DNA of 64,000 nt from Mytilus trossulus. Taxonomy: Eukaryota > Mollusca > Bivalvia > Mytilida > Mytilidae. Every line of letters starts with the position of its first letter. The first letter of the stretch is position 1. Below the pieces are notes generated by a model, which saw only the letters and a program-made list of their open reading frames with translations, was not told the DNA's origin and ran no database searches. Where the stretch lies: assembly GCF_036588685.1 (NCBI RefSeq), contig NC_086378.1, positions 28,125,578 through 28,189,577 of the forward strand, written 5' to 3'. The position numbers and the translations under genes are program-made. Below are positions 24,790 through 37,189 of the stretch, one piece after another.

Positions 24790-26735
24790 CTAAACGCATG
24801 TGCTGTGCTTATTATGTTGCTGTTGATCAGCTTTTCCATGATACAGGTCAGCTTTCTCCACATTCCCAAGAGCGTCCCATGTTTCTGCTAATCTTTTAAA
24901 GTAACATGGATATGATAAAGTTTCAACTAGTTCTTCGAAATCATGAATGAATTCTTGAAACAAAATTGTTTGCTTCATGTGATTATAACAATCGATTAAA
25001 TTATTGTACAAACTATACAATGTATAGTGAAAGTTCTGGGTGGTTTTAATATTCTTTTCTGCAATCTGTTTTTTCACTTCCTCATCAGTTATTTCGCTCA
25101 CATCAATAATTTCTTCCTTAAACGCACATCTTCCAAGAGCTATTCCACATCGGAAAAAATGGGCTGCCGATTCTTTTTTGTCAATCGTCATTAAATAATT
25201 AGCAAGACTTTGCAAATATTCAATGTCATCCAGTTTGCTCCCATCAGGTATAGGAAATTCATTATATTTCCCGCCAGCTTCTCTGCCTCCAACATTTCCC
25301 ACAATACGCACATTGTCCGAGTCCACCATTTTACTTAAGACTTTCGTTGTTAATTTACTGTCAACAAAGTCGGTGAAAAAATATCGAGTGATTGGGTCCT
25401 CTACTGCATAAGCGAAAGGTTCAATAAACTGCTCAAATGTTTGTGGAATGTCCACCTTTCTTTGTTTTTCAAGGTCATATATACTGTCATATGCCCGCTC
25501 TATCATATTAAACCCTTTCTCGAAATCGTGCACTCCAAACATTACTAGACGCTTAGCAAGTTCTATGAGAGTTGGACAGAAAGCTTGCTCTACCGATTTT
25601 AAATGATCTCTGTCATTTCGGAATCGATGCAAATCGTTGACGATTGGATCGATTATCCATTGATTTCTTAGGTGGTTGTTTTCGGCAAAAACGTTGAAGG
25701 CCATAAGGGGAAATAGACGGATTTGTTCTAAGCACATGAGTAAATTATCCATTTCTAAATCTGAATATTCCTCTAACAAATTGACTGAAGCCATTATATA
25801 GTGAGGAAGACAACGACGATGTAGATATAAAATGAGTGATGATATCAAAAACAAAATTCCACCACCAATGTTGGTTGACCAGACAGAGATTGGGACAGTT
25901 TCACAACTATACAGCATGACAGTTTTCAGATGGTTCGTTCGAAGTCCTCGTTGGACGGTCTCAGTTTGAAAGTTGGTTATCATTTTAAACAATCTCAAGG
26001 CATATTTCATATTTGGATTCATCATATCTCGCAAAAGGTCGGTTTCGACGGTTGGAAATACAAACTGCCATTCAATATCAGAGTTCTGATTAGAGCTTTT
26101 ACTGTATTTGCGAACGTAGCATGCTCTACTGGCAAGTTCTTTCAGCATTTCTGAGTCTGGGAATCCACTCGGTCTTTCTCTTGTGTGCCATTCGGATGTT
26201 AACGATTCTGGCCACTGTGAACATTCTATCCCTTGTGTAATCTTTGGGTGAATATTTTGATTACAGAAAGTTACTGTGAATTCAGAATTAAGCGCACGAA
26301 GGTAAACAGTTTCTTTGATTTTTTCTGTTGTACTAGATTCAAAATACTCTGGGTATGGAATTTGAAGTGTTAGATTTCCAGGAGCGCAGGAATTTGTGTC
26401 AACCAGAAGCGAATGTGGACCAATAGCGCTTTCAGCTTCATATACAATGTTGGCAACGTCTGACTGGTAAAACATTATTTGAGGCTGAATTGTAGTGTGG
26501 TGGCAACACCAATTTAGAGAGACTACCATTCTCTCGCCGACTGACCCATAAACTACGACATCAACATTTTGGTCTCTGGCAGAAGTTTTCACGTGATAAT
26601 TTAAATTGTTCAATTTATTGTCAACATAAATTTCCGATGGTTCAAGTAGTTGTCTTAAATAGAAGGAGAGATGTTGCGTTGGAACTCCACTCAGTGGGTC
26701 GATGAAATTAGCTTCCATGACTAGTCTATTGAGAT
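24790..26735 (-). CDS. Gene B exon 5 (Mab-21 domain and TPR-like tail)
   Basis: Acceptor 'tttgtag', joining as DLNRLVMEANFIDPLSG. Mab-21 features: YGSVGERMVVSLNW (GS at about 1116-1117), SEWHTRERPSGFPDSEM, ACYVRKYSK, DIEWQFVFPTVETDLL and WSTNIGGG. After the GS loop the expected acidic pair is replaced by CCHHTTI, so a nucleotidyltransferase reaction is unlikely. The tail carries helical repeats ending in YFKRLAETWDALGNVEKAD, a TPR-like unit. Stop at 24790-24792. It aligns with gene A exon 6 along its whole length at moderate identity. Confidence 0.85.
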
Positions 26736-29700
26736 CTACAAATAAATAAAAACTATTGTAAATTGTAAATCACAGGCGCTATATGTAATTTAATGTAAAA
26801 GCAATTGTGATTAAATTTTTCGAAATACGTTTTTTTCCACCTTACTTATATGTACCTTAAAGATAACTCAACAAATAGAGATATTTGTTGTTAAATACTG
26901 TTCTATATAAAAAGCTACATGAAGATATATTTAACCGTAAATATATATAAAAAGTCTATATGGCCATGCATAATATAATTTTCTCAAAATACAATCAAAA
27001 GATATAAGTGAGGATGTCAGTTTATTTTCGACTTTAAGTTTAAATGTCCATCTGGTATCTCCCGCCCCTCTTGTGAATTCATTACATCCTAAACTTGTAC
27101 GATGAAGACAAGTATTAATTGACAGTTTGTTTGTATCATGTGTGCATATAATGGATTTTATTAAGGGGCATTTTAATAAGCCTGGTATTTTTTATAACTA
27201 ATTAAAATGACGTTTTCATAAATATTAGATTAAAATGCCTAAAGTGTTGGTTTTAATCTTATATGGGTGTAAATGACATTATGTACGTTCAGTTAAATCT
27301 ACTGATTCCTGCAATGATTTATTCAAGTTATATGTGTACCTTGTGTATCAAACAGTATTTCTGTTGCTTTGAAATTATGCGATTTTTGTAGCAGTTCTGT
27401 ATTTTGAAAAGCTATGTAGGACAAATCTAGTTCACCATTAGCAGCATTGCTTTCATTATTGCATGCTGACATTTTATCAGTTTGTTGCGTATCACATACG
27501 CCAGTCTCTTTATTTCCTTGTTCCAAGTTTTCATCGTCAACCGTCAGCTCTGTTCTATCATGATTATCCTCAGTTTGGTCTTGGTCTATATGTATGATTT
27601 CTTTATCTGCCAGGTCAGTTCCTTCTTCTCTTGTATGCAAAACACTCTGCTGGTCATCGTCAAAAACATGGTCTTGGTTAGGACTGTGTGGATTCTGTAA
27701 CTCGTGCATTGATTTCATTTTGGCACCTTAAAAACATATTGCATTAAATTGATCGTTAGCTATATTGCAATGTACAATTACGAATTTCCCTTGTTATCTT
27801 CTTCGTCTCTTAAATTATCAGTTTTCCTATTGACTTTAAATATAAACTAGAGGCTCCAAAGAGCCTGTGTCGCTCACCTTGGTCTATGTGAATATCAAAC
27901 AAGGGAAGCAGATGGATTCATGACAAAATTGTGTTTTGGTGATGGTGATGTGTTTGTAAATCTGACTTTACTAAACAGTCTTGCTGCTTACATTTATCTC
28001 TATCTATAATGAACTTGGCCCAGTAGTTTCAGTGGAAAATGTTAATAAAAATTTACAAATTTTATGAAAATTGTTAAAAATTGACTATAAAGGACAATAA
28101 CTCCTTAGGGTGTCAATTGACCATTTCGGTCATGTTGCCTTATTTGTAAATCTTACTTTGCTGAACATAATTGCTGTTTACAGTTTATCTGTATCTATAA
28201 TAATATTCAAGATAATAACCAAAAACAGCAAAATTTCCCTAAAATTACCAATTCAGGGGCAGCAACCCAACAATGGGTAGTCAGATTCATCTGAAAATTA
28301 AAGGGCAGATAGATCTTGATATGATAAACAGTTTTACCACCTGTCAGATTTGCTCTAAATGCTTTGGTTTTTGAGGTATAAGCCAAAAACTGCCTTTTTC
28401 CCCTATGTTCTATTTTAGCTGTGGCGGCCATCTTGATTTGATGGTCGGGTCACCGGACACAGTTTTAAAACAAGATACCCCAAAGATGATTGTTGTCAAG
28501 TTTGGATTAATTTGGCCTAGTAGTTTCAGAGGAGAAGATTTTTGTAAAAAGATAACTAAGATTTACGAAAAATGGTTAAAAATTGACTATAAAGGGCAAT
28601 AACTCCTAAAAGGGGTCAACTGACCATTTCGGTCATGTTGACTTATTTGTAAATCTTACTTTGCTTAACATTATTGCTGTTTACAGTTTATCTCTATCTA
28701 TAATAATATTCAAGATAATAACCAAAAACAGCAAAATTTCCACAAAATTATCAATTCAGGGGCAACAACCCAACAACGGGTTGATTGATTCATCTGAAAA
28801 TTTCAGGGCAGATAGATCTTGACCTGATAAACATTTTTACCCCTTGTCAGATTTCCTCTAAATGCTTTGGTTTTTGAGTTATAATCCAAAAACTGCATTT
28901 TACCCCATGTTCTATTTTTAGCCGTGGCGGCCATCTTGGTTGGTTGACCGGGTCACGCCACACATTTTTTAAACAAGATACCCCAATGATGATTGTGGCC
29001 AAGTTTGGTTCAATTTGGCTTAGTAGTTTCAGAGGAGAAGATTTTTGTAAAAGATAACTAAGATTTACGAAAAATGGTTAAAAATTGACTATAAAGGGCA
29101 ATAACTCCTAAAGGGGTCAACTGACCATTTCGGTCATGTTGACTTATTTGTAAATCCTACTTTGCTAAACATTATTGCTGTTTACAGTTTATCTCTATCT
29201 ATAATAATATTCAAGATAATAACCAAAAACAGCAAAATTTCCACAAAATTACCAATTCAGGGGCAGCAACCCAACAACGGGTTGACTGATTTATCTGAAA
29301 ATTTCAGGGCAGATAGATCTTGACCTGATCAACAATTTTACCCAATGTCAGATTTCCTCTTAATGCTTTGGTTTTTGAGTTATAAGCCAAAAACTGCATT
29401 TTACCCCTATGTTCTATTTTTAGCCGTGGCGGCCATCTTGGTTGGTTGACCGGGTCACGCCACACATTTTTTAAACTAGATACCCCAATGATGATTGTGG
29501 CCAAGTTTGGTTCAATTTGGCCCAGTAGTTTCAGAGGAGAAGATTTTTGTAAAAGTTAACAACGACGACGGACGACGGACGACAGACGACGGACGACGAC
29601 GGACGCCGGACGCAAAGTGATGGGAAAAGCTCACTTGGCCCTTCGGGCCAGGTGAGCTAAAAAGAAGATGTGTTATGATTGCCAATGAGACAACTGTCCA

Positions 29701-32700
29701 AAAGAGACCAAAATGACACACACATCAACAACCATAGGCCACAGTACGGCCTTTAACAATGAGCAAAGCCCATACCGCATAGTCAGCTATAAAAGGCCCC
29801 GATATGACAATGTAAAACAATTCAAACAAGAAAACTAACGGCCTTATTTATATAAAAAAAATGAACGAAAAAAAATATGTAACACATAAACAAACGACAA
29901 CCACTGAATTACAAAATTCATTTCTGATTAAAGTAGTTATTAGTGTTCTGTTACATTTACAGTTGTTGTCCATTCGTTTGATGTGTTTTATCATTTGATT
30001 TTGGCATTTGATTAGTGACTTTGATTTTTCCTTGGAGTTCACTATTTTTGTGGTTTTACTTTTTAAGAGTTATAAAACCTTTGCATGATTTACAAAGCTT
30101 GATTTTTTGTAATAATGACTACTGACGCTAATTCTTTCCACGAAAACAAAATTATCCGCAGATTAAAACGATGACTGTTTTGTATCTAAATACCAGAGAT
30201 AAATGCATGACTTGTAAACCATTAACGATACTGATTCGAAATATAATAATAAAAAGTAAAATCACAAAAATACTGAACTCAGAGGAAAATCAATTTGGAA
30301 AGTCCATAATCACATGGCAAAATCAAAAAACAAAACGCATCAAAAACGAATGGACAAGAACTGTCATATTCCTGACTTGGTACAGGCATTTTCAAATCTA
30401 GAAAATGGTGGATTAAACCTGGTTCTATAGCGCTAACCCTCTCACTTTAATAACAATATATAAAGACTTTTCCGGAACATAAGTGAATACAGAAGCTTTA
30501 TTGATGACTTACGTATTGCCCATGTTTCTTTCCAGTTACTTGGTCTAAGACTAACATAGTGATATTCTCCCATATGTCCAAGTAAAACTATATCTATCTG
30601 TGTTTCATCATGAGTAGAGTGCCAAGGGTTGAGCTCTGTTTTCACAAGATCAGAGTTTATGACTAGAATTCTACAATGTGTGACTTCTGAAACACCTTGC
30701 AAAACCATATGGTCGCCCCACTCTCCTTTTCTTTCCATTCTACGTAAATATTCGTCCCACGATTCAGTATCTAAAAATGAGTCGAGGTGGGTTCCGTCTC
30801 TATGGGTCGGACACTTCCTTAGAAACCTTAAAGATATGAAATACATGAAGAAAATCAACGCATGAATTATCAATTCCTTATATTACAATAAAAATACATG
30901 TATACTAAATATTTTGATAGTCACGACAAATCAACCACAAATATGTGATTTTTATGTTTTTTCATTTGTAAAATTTGAGTCGTTGTTCGTTATTTTTATT
31001 TCTACTAAAATGACTGTGCTTCACATGCGACTGTATAGATGCTGTTACACATTTGGTCTAAGAAAGGTATAATTTCATAATTTGGTGAATCTTAAAAGAC
31101 GGAAAAAAATATAATACGATGCATATGGAGTAAAATACTGACTCTACAGCTTCTTTTCGAAGAGAGTCTGGTGTAAATCTAAAGTTTCCATTTATCCACA
31201 GCTGGTCAACGACTGCACTGAACATACAATTACCATCAGCACTAACATTATGGACATCTAAGAAATTTTCATCAGCAAATATAGAAAGTTTGTCCATCAT
31301 ATCAGCTTTACATCTATGTTTATCTGTAAAAGAAAAATCTTACGTAAAAATATGCCAAAGGAACATTTCCGATATAGGCGTATTATTTTTATCTCTTTTA
31401 ATAACTTATGTGTGTTGTCTTTATAAAACAAAAGAAGTTAAACCTTATACATAGCATAAAAGCATGGCAATTTTTATGTCATCTTATATTTAGAACTATC
31501 ATTTCATTTAGTATTATTTTCAAAACTGGTTTGTTTGATGTTGGAGACCTTATTTTAGAAACACAATTGTAAGATTTATTAATTCAAATATAATTTTATA
31601 CAAGACCAAGTATAACTATTGACTTACATTTCGTCTTGTATCCATGTTTCATTTTTGGGTATGATATTTTATTATACGACAGTCCTTTCTTGTTAGTGTG
31701 ATTTTGAATATATAATGGGTTATTATATGACTTGGTTTGATGGACAGTCTGACATGATCCTTTCAGAACATGGTTTCCGTTGTCATGTTGGTGTTCTTCT
31801 TGTCTAGGTGGAAGCATTTTGCTTTGGTTATGTGTATCATTGAATTCATACTCCTCCTTGGCGTCCTCCGTGTCGTCAAATGGCTTGTTAGCTTCTGCTA
31901 CAACTTCTATAACTGATTTTGTTACCTCCATACCAGCTGAATACAACTCATTCCTGGATGATAGATCTTGCTCCTGGTTATATCCTTCTCCTTCCTTACT
32001 TGCAGGCGGAAATGACGTGTAGACATCCTGAAATCCTTCAACAGCTTGTTCAAACTCTTCTCTGGCTCGTTGCACCTTAAGTCCAGCGTATAAGCTCGAT
32101 GCTTCTCTTACATCTGAAGAAGCTTTTTCTTGTATTTTGTTCTCTTCAACTATTTCTTTTGATGTTTTGTTGTTTGGAATTTTGGATGAAATACTATTTT
32201 TTAAAATAAAATCTTGTTTTTCACTGTGTTTGATAGGTGGTCTCGTGCTGGGTTGACACGTTTCTATATTTACCTCATGGCACGGCATTCCGGTTGGATG
32301 AAAACTCATCACATTATACTGATGTGGATTTTTATTCAATAAACCATTTCCTTGGTTCGAAGTTTTGTCCATACTCGTTTTTGCCATTTGCAATGTCGAC
32401 CCGTTTTCTTTATTTGTCACTGCTCTCTCGTTATTTTTATCAACTAAACCTGACTCGTCGGATTCAGTACACTTATGACTGCTTTTCAATGTCAATGGGT
32501 ATTTCAGAATATGTAATAATACTTCTTTCATATCTATTATATTCCCACATTTTTCACATAAAATATTGTATATTTCATTAACCGATGAATACACAAAATC
32601 AGTTTGTGTGCCACAGTCTTTTATTCGACCTGTTTTCTGACTCTCCAACGATTGCTTTTGAATCCTAAGATTACTCTTTTTTGAGTTCATGGTGTCATCT

Positions 32701-33902
32701 AATTTCCAGTTTTCAGGCTGACCATATATTTCTTTTTTGTCTTTTTGATTCTGTTTTATTTCATCGTTTATCTCATTTTTGGTGACAACAAGCCCGTGAC
32801 TAGTTTCGCCTCCGATGCCATCATTTGTATTTTGATCATTGTCACTCTCAAGGCTACTTATGGAAGTACTTTCATCCTCACTTTTCAAGGAATTCGTATT
32901 TTTTTCTGGCCCTTCATATGAAACACTAGCATTTCTCAGTTTCTCCTCAGTTTCGACTTCGTCGAATATTTCTAGTTGTTTTTGTAAAACTTCATTCTTT
33001 CGATATGTTGCACCTATTGAATGTTCTACTGGATCCTTTTGTTGCGGAAATACCGAGTCCTTTCTTGGGAATTTCATCATGCCGTTCGACGTTTGCTCCG
33101 CTGTAAGGTAACAAATTTCATTTTCCTCAATTGTTTTGTTACACAATTGCTTATCAGTTGTACTATTGGTACATTCTGAGTTTTCACTGTGAAATTTACT
33201 ACTCTCTTCAAATGGTGAACATACTTCCATTGCTTTGCTCCTCATGTCAGAGTTGTCAGTACTATACATTCTGTGTTCTTCTCCCTCATTCATATTTACT
33301 AATATATCGTCTGTCTCTATGGTGTCAATTATTTCTTCAGTGTTTTGACCGGAAACCTCGTTCGATATCGGGTGATATGTTTTTATAATTTCATCTTCTT
33401 GACCTGTAGGTTTTGAGAGTTCAATAACAGACTGTCCTGTTATAGTTTTTTCCAGATGAGTCGAGGACTTTGTTTCATTTGTGTCCTTCCAAAGAATGTC
33501 ACAATAACCATCTGTGTGGTCGGTGCTATGTATTAAAGTTCCTACATTTTCTTCTTTTGAATAAGTTGGTTTTAAATCTACCCCTGGAACCTCGGGTCTG
33601 AGTATGTGTTCATGACTAGAAAGGACGAGATTTTCCCCATCTTTATATCTTTCAGGAAACTGTGAATCATTCAATATGGGACGACTAGCTTCATCCAAAG
33701 ATTCATTATTTCTTCCTTTATCGTCATCTTCCTTTGAGGAAGTTGATACAAGCGATGAACAAGTGTTGTCAAAAAAACTGTTTAAAGATCTACCAAGATT
33801 TACGTTCTTCTCTATCACTTTTGTTTTCCCCGTGTGGAAATTGTTAACGTACTGAACTTTTTTCTTTTTATCAATAGGACTATTTTCCCCTGAAGTATCC
33901 AT
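24790..33902 (-). CDS. Gene B: OTU cysteine protease-Mab-21 (cGAS-like) fusion protein, about 1700 aa
   Basis: Five coding exons on the - strand: 33902-31628, 31323-31143, 30826-30513, 27726-27340, 26735-24790; junction phases 1, 2, 1, 1, the same as the last four of gene A. Open throughout (5103 bases with stop). Order: disordered region (1-758), OTU domain (about 775-920) with D788, C791 and H908, acidic linker (924-1053), Mab-21 domain (about 1060-1420) and TPR-like tail. The start ATG at 33902 has an in-frame TAA 12 bases upstream, so the N-terminus is fixed; an acceptor (ttttgtag) just before it implies a 5' non-coding exon. Intron 3 holds a 1.8-kb repeat element. Tandem orientation and shared plan make B a paralog of A, but old: the disordered and linker parts no longer align. 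Function unknown. Confidence 0.8.
27340..27726 (-). CDS. Gene B exon 4 (acidic linker)
   Basis: Acceptor 'gtttttaag', donor gtacac, phases 1 in and 1 out. About 129 residues dominated by Asp, Glu, Gln and Asn; predicted disordered. It sits where gene A has a helical linker, without visible similarity beyond the splice phases and an F-D-T-x / K-D-T-L ending. Confidence 0.7.
27845..29663 (+). repeat. Repeat element with terminal hairpins and three internal about 500-bp units (copy 1)
   Basis: Begins 'aactagaggctccaaagagc' followed by 'tcgctcaccttgg' and ends 'ggcccttcgggccaggtgag' plus ctaaaaa. Both ends hold a small hairpin and an inverted gctcacct/aggtgagc. The internal unit starting 'tgaccatttcggtcatg' repeats at 28118, 28621 and 29122. 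A GACGGACGACGG microsatellite precedes the end. Copy 2 is at 62285-63590. It lies in gene B intron 3. Confidence 0.8.
29664..29855 (+). repeat. Short dispersed repeat (SINE/MITE-like)
   Basis: 'agatgtgttatgattgccaa' and 'gccacagtacggcctttaac' mark it as a relative of 22453-22578 and 35371-35535; the 3' half matches 2755-2870. Confidence 0.6.
29940..30440. repeat. Two facing fragments of a dispersed repeat
   Basis: 29950-30075 is a direct fragment ('tcatttgattttggcatttg', 'ccttggagttcactattttt'). 30265-30440 is the inverted fragment ('ctgaactcagaggaaaatca', 'cctgacttggtacaggcatt'). Both belong to the family of 22700-22865, 40840-40985 and 44855-45005. Confidence 0.6.
30513..30826 (-). CDS. 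Gene B exon 3 (OTU domain, catalytic His half)
   Basis: Acceptor 'atctttaag', donor gtaagtc, phases 2 in and 1 out. It encodes FLRKCPTHRDGTHLDSF, then WGDHMVLQGVSEVTHCRILV and GEYHYVSLRP, with H908 in the catalytic His position. It aligns with gene A exon 4. Confidence 0.82.
31143..31323 (-). CDS. Gene B exon 2 (OTU domain, catalytic Cys half)
   Basis: Acceptor 'tcttttacag' in phase 1. The donor is taken as GTAGA|gtcagt by homology with gene A, which gives phase 2 and keeps the frame. It encodes KHRCKADMMDKLS and then VSADGNCMFSAVVDQLWING, the OTU D-G-N-C motif with D788 and C791. Confidence 0.78.
31628..33902 (-). CDS. Gene B exon 1 (758-residue disordered region with a Cys/His cluster)
   Basis: Begins MDTSGENSPIDKKKKVQYVN and ends at AAAT|gtaagtc. 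It is rich in Glu, Ser, Asn, Lys and Thr. An island near residues 440-478 looks more ordered: CGTQTDF, then CEKCGNIIDMKEVLLH, with C449-x2-C452-x11-H464 and a following H476/C478, compatible with a single zinc-binding motif. A short helix-prone stretch (QRAREEFEQAVEGFQDVY) lies near residues 610-630. No folded domain recognised. Confidence 0.78.
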
Positions 33903-34702
33903 TACTGCTCTTTAATATAGATCTACAAAATAAATCTTACTTGTTCTAATGTCTTAGAAGAATATGGAAACAATGAATAGCAATTCTATTACAATAAACT
34001 CATCATAAACCACTTACAATGTTGCATGCCAGATGCGCATTGACTCGTTTGTGACATTTGAATTAAAGTAAAATAAAAAGGCCAAATAAGCATGATAAGT
34101 ATGATCTTGATGATCGATTGGGACGATGTTCACAACAAAACAATAACTTAGCTTAACCAATATTGAAGATTATAAGTGATCGCTATTATGAAGATTGTTG
34201 AGTCATGTCAAAATCCTTTTCTATTGTCTTTAATATAAAATGTCATGTTGTGAGTGCCCACATTTCCTGTATTTTCAATCGTTTGATATTCGCTTCAATT
34301 GTTGATTTTAAAAATTAATTATTGTTTTTCGTTACGGAGATTTTCTATAATATCTTATTAAGAGACTATCTCTTAAGTGGATGCATGGATATTTACAACT
34401 ATTCATTCCAATTTTGGTTTTTATTTTTTTAGTTGTAAAGTGAAACAAGGAATGTCGATCAGCTGATTTCCTTGGTGTAGTTTCAGAGACAATTTTATAT
34501 TCATTCATTAACTTAGTAAAGAAGACATAATATAAACATTGTTATCTTTATTTTCTTTAAGATAAATATTTTACCTGCAAAATCTTCCTGGAAGATAAAA
34601 ATGTAAAATTCACATATTCATTTGGATATCCCGTTGCTTGAAACCAAACCGAAAGTCGCCAAGTAGACTAGGTTTTTTCAACAATATATAAAGTCTGCTT
34701 AC

Positions 34703-34741
34703 CTATTTTGGTAGATGGTGTAGTCGTTTCATTCTGTTTGT
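34703..34741 (-). other. Candidate 5' non-coding exon of gene B
   Basis: 39 bases flanked by a good acceptor (ctttttataaatccag) and donor (gtaagcaga) on the - strand, 0.8 kb upstream of gene B's first coding exon, which itself begins at an acceptor. It contains a short ATG frame ending in TAG, so it is not coding for gene B. Chance splice-like sequence is possible. Confidence 0.3.
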
Positions 34742-35370
34742 CTGGATTTATAAAAAGAGTAAATATTTCGTCAATGTAGAGAGCATTTTTACTAATTTAA
34801 ATGTCAACAATGACGGAAAAGGAAGTTTAAAATATTTAACTGTAAAATTTGTGTGTACTATTTATAACAAAGTAATCACGTGATCTTGTTGTTTAATTGA
34901 AGATCAAAATATAGAAAAGAATAAACAACAGCTAGATAGCCTGAAAAAAAAAGTTCTGTGCAGTAAACTATTGTTGGTATACCGTATAAAGATATTATTG
35001 CATTCATATAAAAATTATTCTAATAAAGTTGTCAAATCACTTTTTTTTTTATTTTAAAAATGCATAACGTAAACATAATTTACAAATCTTATTTAATTTG
35101 GTGACTGTTGAAAGGAAACTAAGAATGCTTACTAATTTGAAGGTCTTGGAATAGAAGTGAACCAAAATATGACCTTGATGAACAATCAGCACATTATAGC
35201 ATTGAGCAGGTGAACAATAAATGAGATTATTAAGCGGGGTTTTTTTTAATTATTTTCCTTGTGTTCCGATTTTGTTGATTTAACATTCAGGCACAACAGT
35301 TGTTAGACTCAACTGCATTCACTTTTTTTCGTTTAGAATCGGTTAATAATTTCATCCTCGAACTTTAATT

Positions 35371-35535
35371 GGATATAGGAAGATGTGGTGTGAGTGCCCA
35401 TGAGACAACTCTCCATCCAAATAACAATTTAAAAATTAAACCATTATAGGTTAAAGTACGGCCTTCAACACGGAGCCTTGGCTCACACCGAACAACAAGC
35501 TATAAAGGGCCCCAAAATTACTAGTGTAAAATTTA
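35371..35535 (+). repeat. Short dispersed repeat (SINE/MITE-like)
   Basis: Nearly the same as 22453-22578 at the start and running longer, to 'caagctataaagggccccaa' and 'actagtgtaaaa'. The best-preserved member in the window. Confidence 0.65.
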
Positions 35536-36319
35536 AATTTGTTTACTTTTTCTTCGTCGCATTTTTTTTCTTTGTCACCGGCTCCTTGGGATTGCTGAAT
35601 GTATATTTAGAGATGTCATTGTTAACGGGAAAAGTTGTATCTGAATAGGATTACAAAAGGATAATACAATGTAAACAACAGCAGTACATTGTTTACAATT
35701 TGATGAAATATAAAAAAGATTTTCTTTAAAACAAAAGCCTGTGAAAGTTGTTTTGTAATAAAATTACCCTTTTATGTACAGGTATAAAACATTTCAATCT
35801 TTTTATTACATTTGAAGGATCATATGACTTATAAACCAGTCAAATAATTCTTGTTTGAAATTTAAGTAGGAGGTTGAGCTACCTATAAAAGCTGATTTCA
35901 ACTCATCATTCCCTAGGATGATACCTGTACCTAGTCAGGAGTATGGCAGATGTTTTCTATTCTTCCCTTGATTGATTATTGTCTAACATTTCATTTTGCC
36001 ATGTTTTATTGATATTCCCTCTTAGAATTTTCCTTGGAGTTTAGTTTTTTTCTGAATACTTTTAATTTCTTATTCATACAGTCATACAGGCCAAATACAA
36101 TCAACCTTACGTTAATCGTTTCCTGATACACATTTTTATTCCCGCTTTTTATTGTTTGAAGAGTGTTTTTAGTGTTGCAAACAATTCTTCTTAGGCAATG
36201 TCTGTCGGGAACTTCTTAGGAATAAAGATACGAAGTTAACAATATCCTTTAATTTTACTTTCCGCTATATTATATAAGATGATGTTCTCTCACTAAATAA
36301 TACAAAATTGGTGACTATG

Positions 36320-37040
36320 TTGAACGAATCTATCCCATCGAACTATAGATAATGGATACTGCAGATACATTTAAGTCTGTCTCATATCTTGACTTGCATC
36401 TAGAAACTGACAATGAGGGACGGTTGAAAACTAAACTTTACTACAAAAGAGATGATTTCCATTCATATGTAGCAACATTCCAACAGCTCCTTCATACGGA
36501 GTATATATCCCTTGATTTTGATACGATATTCCCGTGCTTGTATTTCCTATCATGATTTCCTTGATTAAGGGTTGCTGCTCACCAGAAAGCTTTTAAACCA
36601 AGAGTTCGTAATTGTGAAGTTAAAATCATTCCTTCGTAAATTTTACGGACGCCATCACGAATTGGTTGTCCGTTACGGAATAATCGTTTCACAGATGATA
36701 TTGGATATGTTCCTTATGTCGTAACTACAATACCATCCACTTTTCAAGAATGTGACCTACCGAATTAGACTATATACCGGATTTGTGATAACATAAGAAA
36801 CACGACATGTGCCACATATGGAGCAGGATCTGCTTACCCTTCCGGAGTACCTGAGATCACCCCCAGTTTTTGGTGGGGTTCGTGTTGCTTAGTCTTTAGT
36901 TCTCTATGTTGTGTCTTGTGCACTATTATTTGTCTGCTTGTCTTTTTATTTTTTAGCCATGACGTTGTTAATTTATTTTCAATCTATGATCGAGTTTGAC
37001 TTTCCCCATGGTATCTTTCGCCCCTCTTTTCTTTTTTTTT
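36320..37040 (+). pseudogene. Retroelement remnant (reverse transcriptase-like fragment and 3' tail)
   Basis: The open frame at 36352-36555 contains SYLDLHLETDNEGRLKTKLY and a following YKRDDFH. This resembles a peptide widely repeated in reverse-transcriptase-bearing elements of marine invertebrates. The frame then breaks. It is followed by a tail ('gccacatatggagcaggatc', 'cttacccttccggagtacct', 'atggtatctttcgcccctct') that recurs at 1600-1740 and, inverted, at 43975-44212. I did not assign the element class (LINE, Penelope or DIRS). Clearly inactive here. Confidence 0.6.
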
Positions 37041-37189
37041 TTATATATATTTAGATAATTTTGAATAGGAACATATTTTCCAAAAGACAGGTGTGAGGTA
37101 CTGCCATCTGTAGTGGTCTGTTGGTGAACTTGTCATTAATGCGGGGTTCAATAGTTCGGCAAAGCACCCTGATAGTTAGGTGCGTCCCG

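Noticed and set aside
32237..33388. + strand open frames of 85-114 codons
   Set aside because: Antisense shadows of gene B exon 1.
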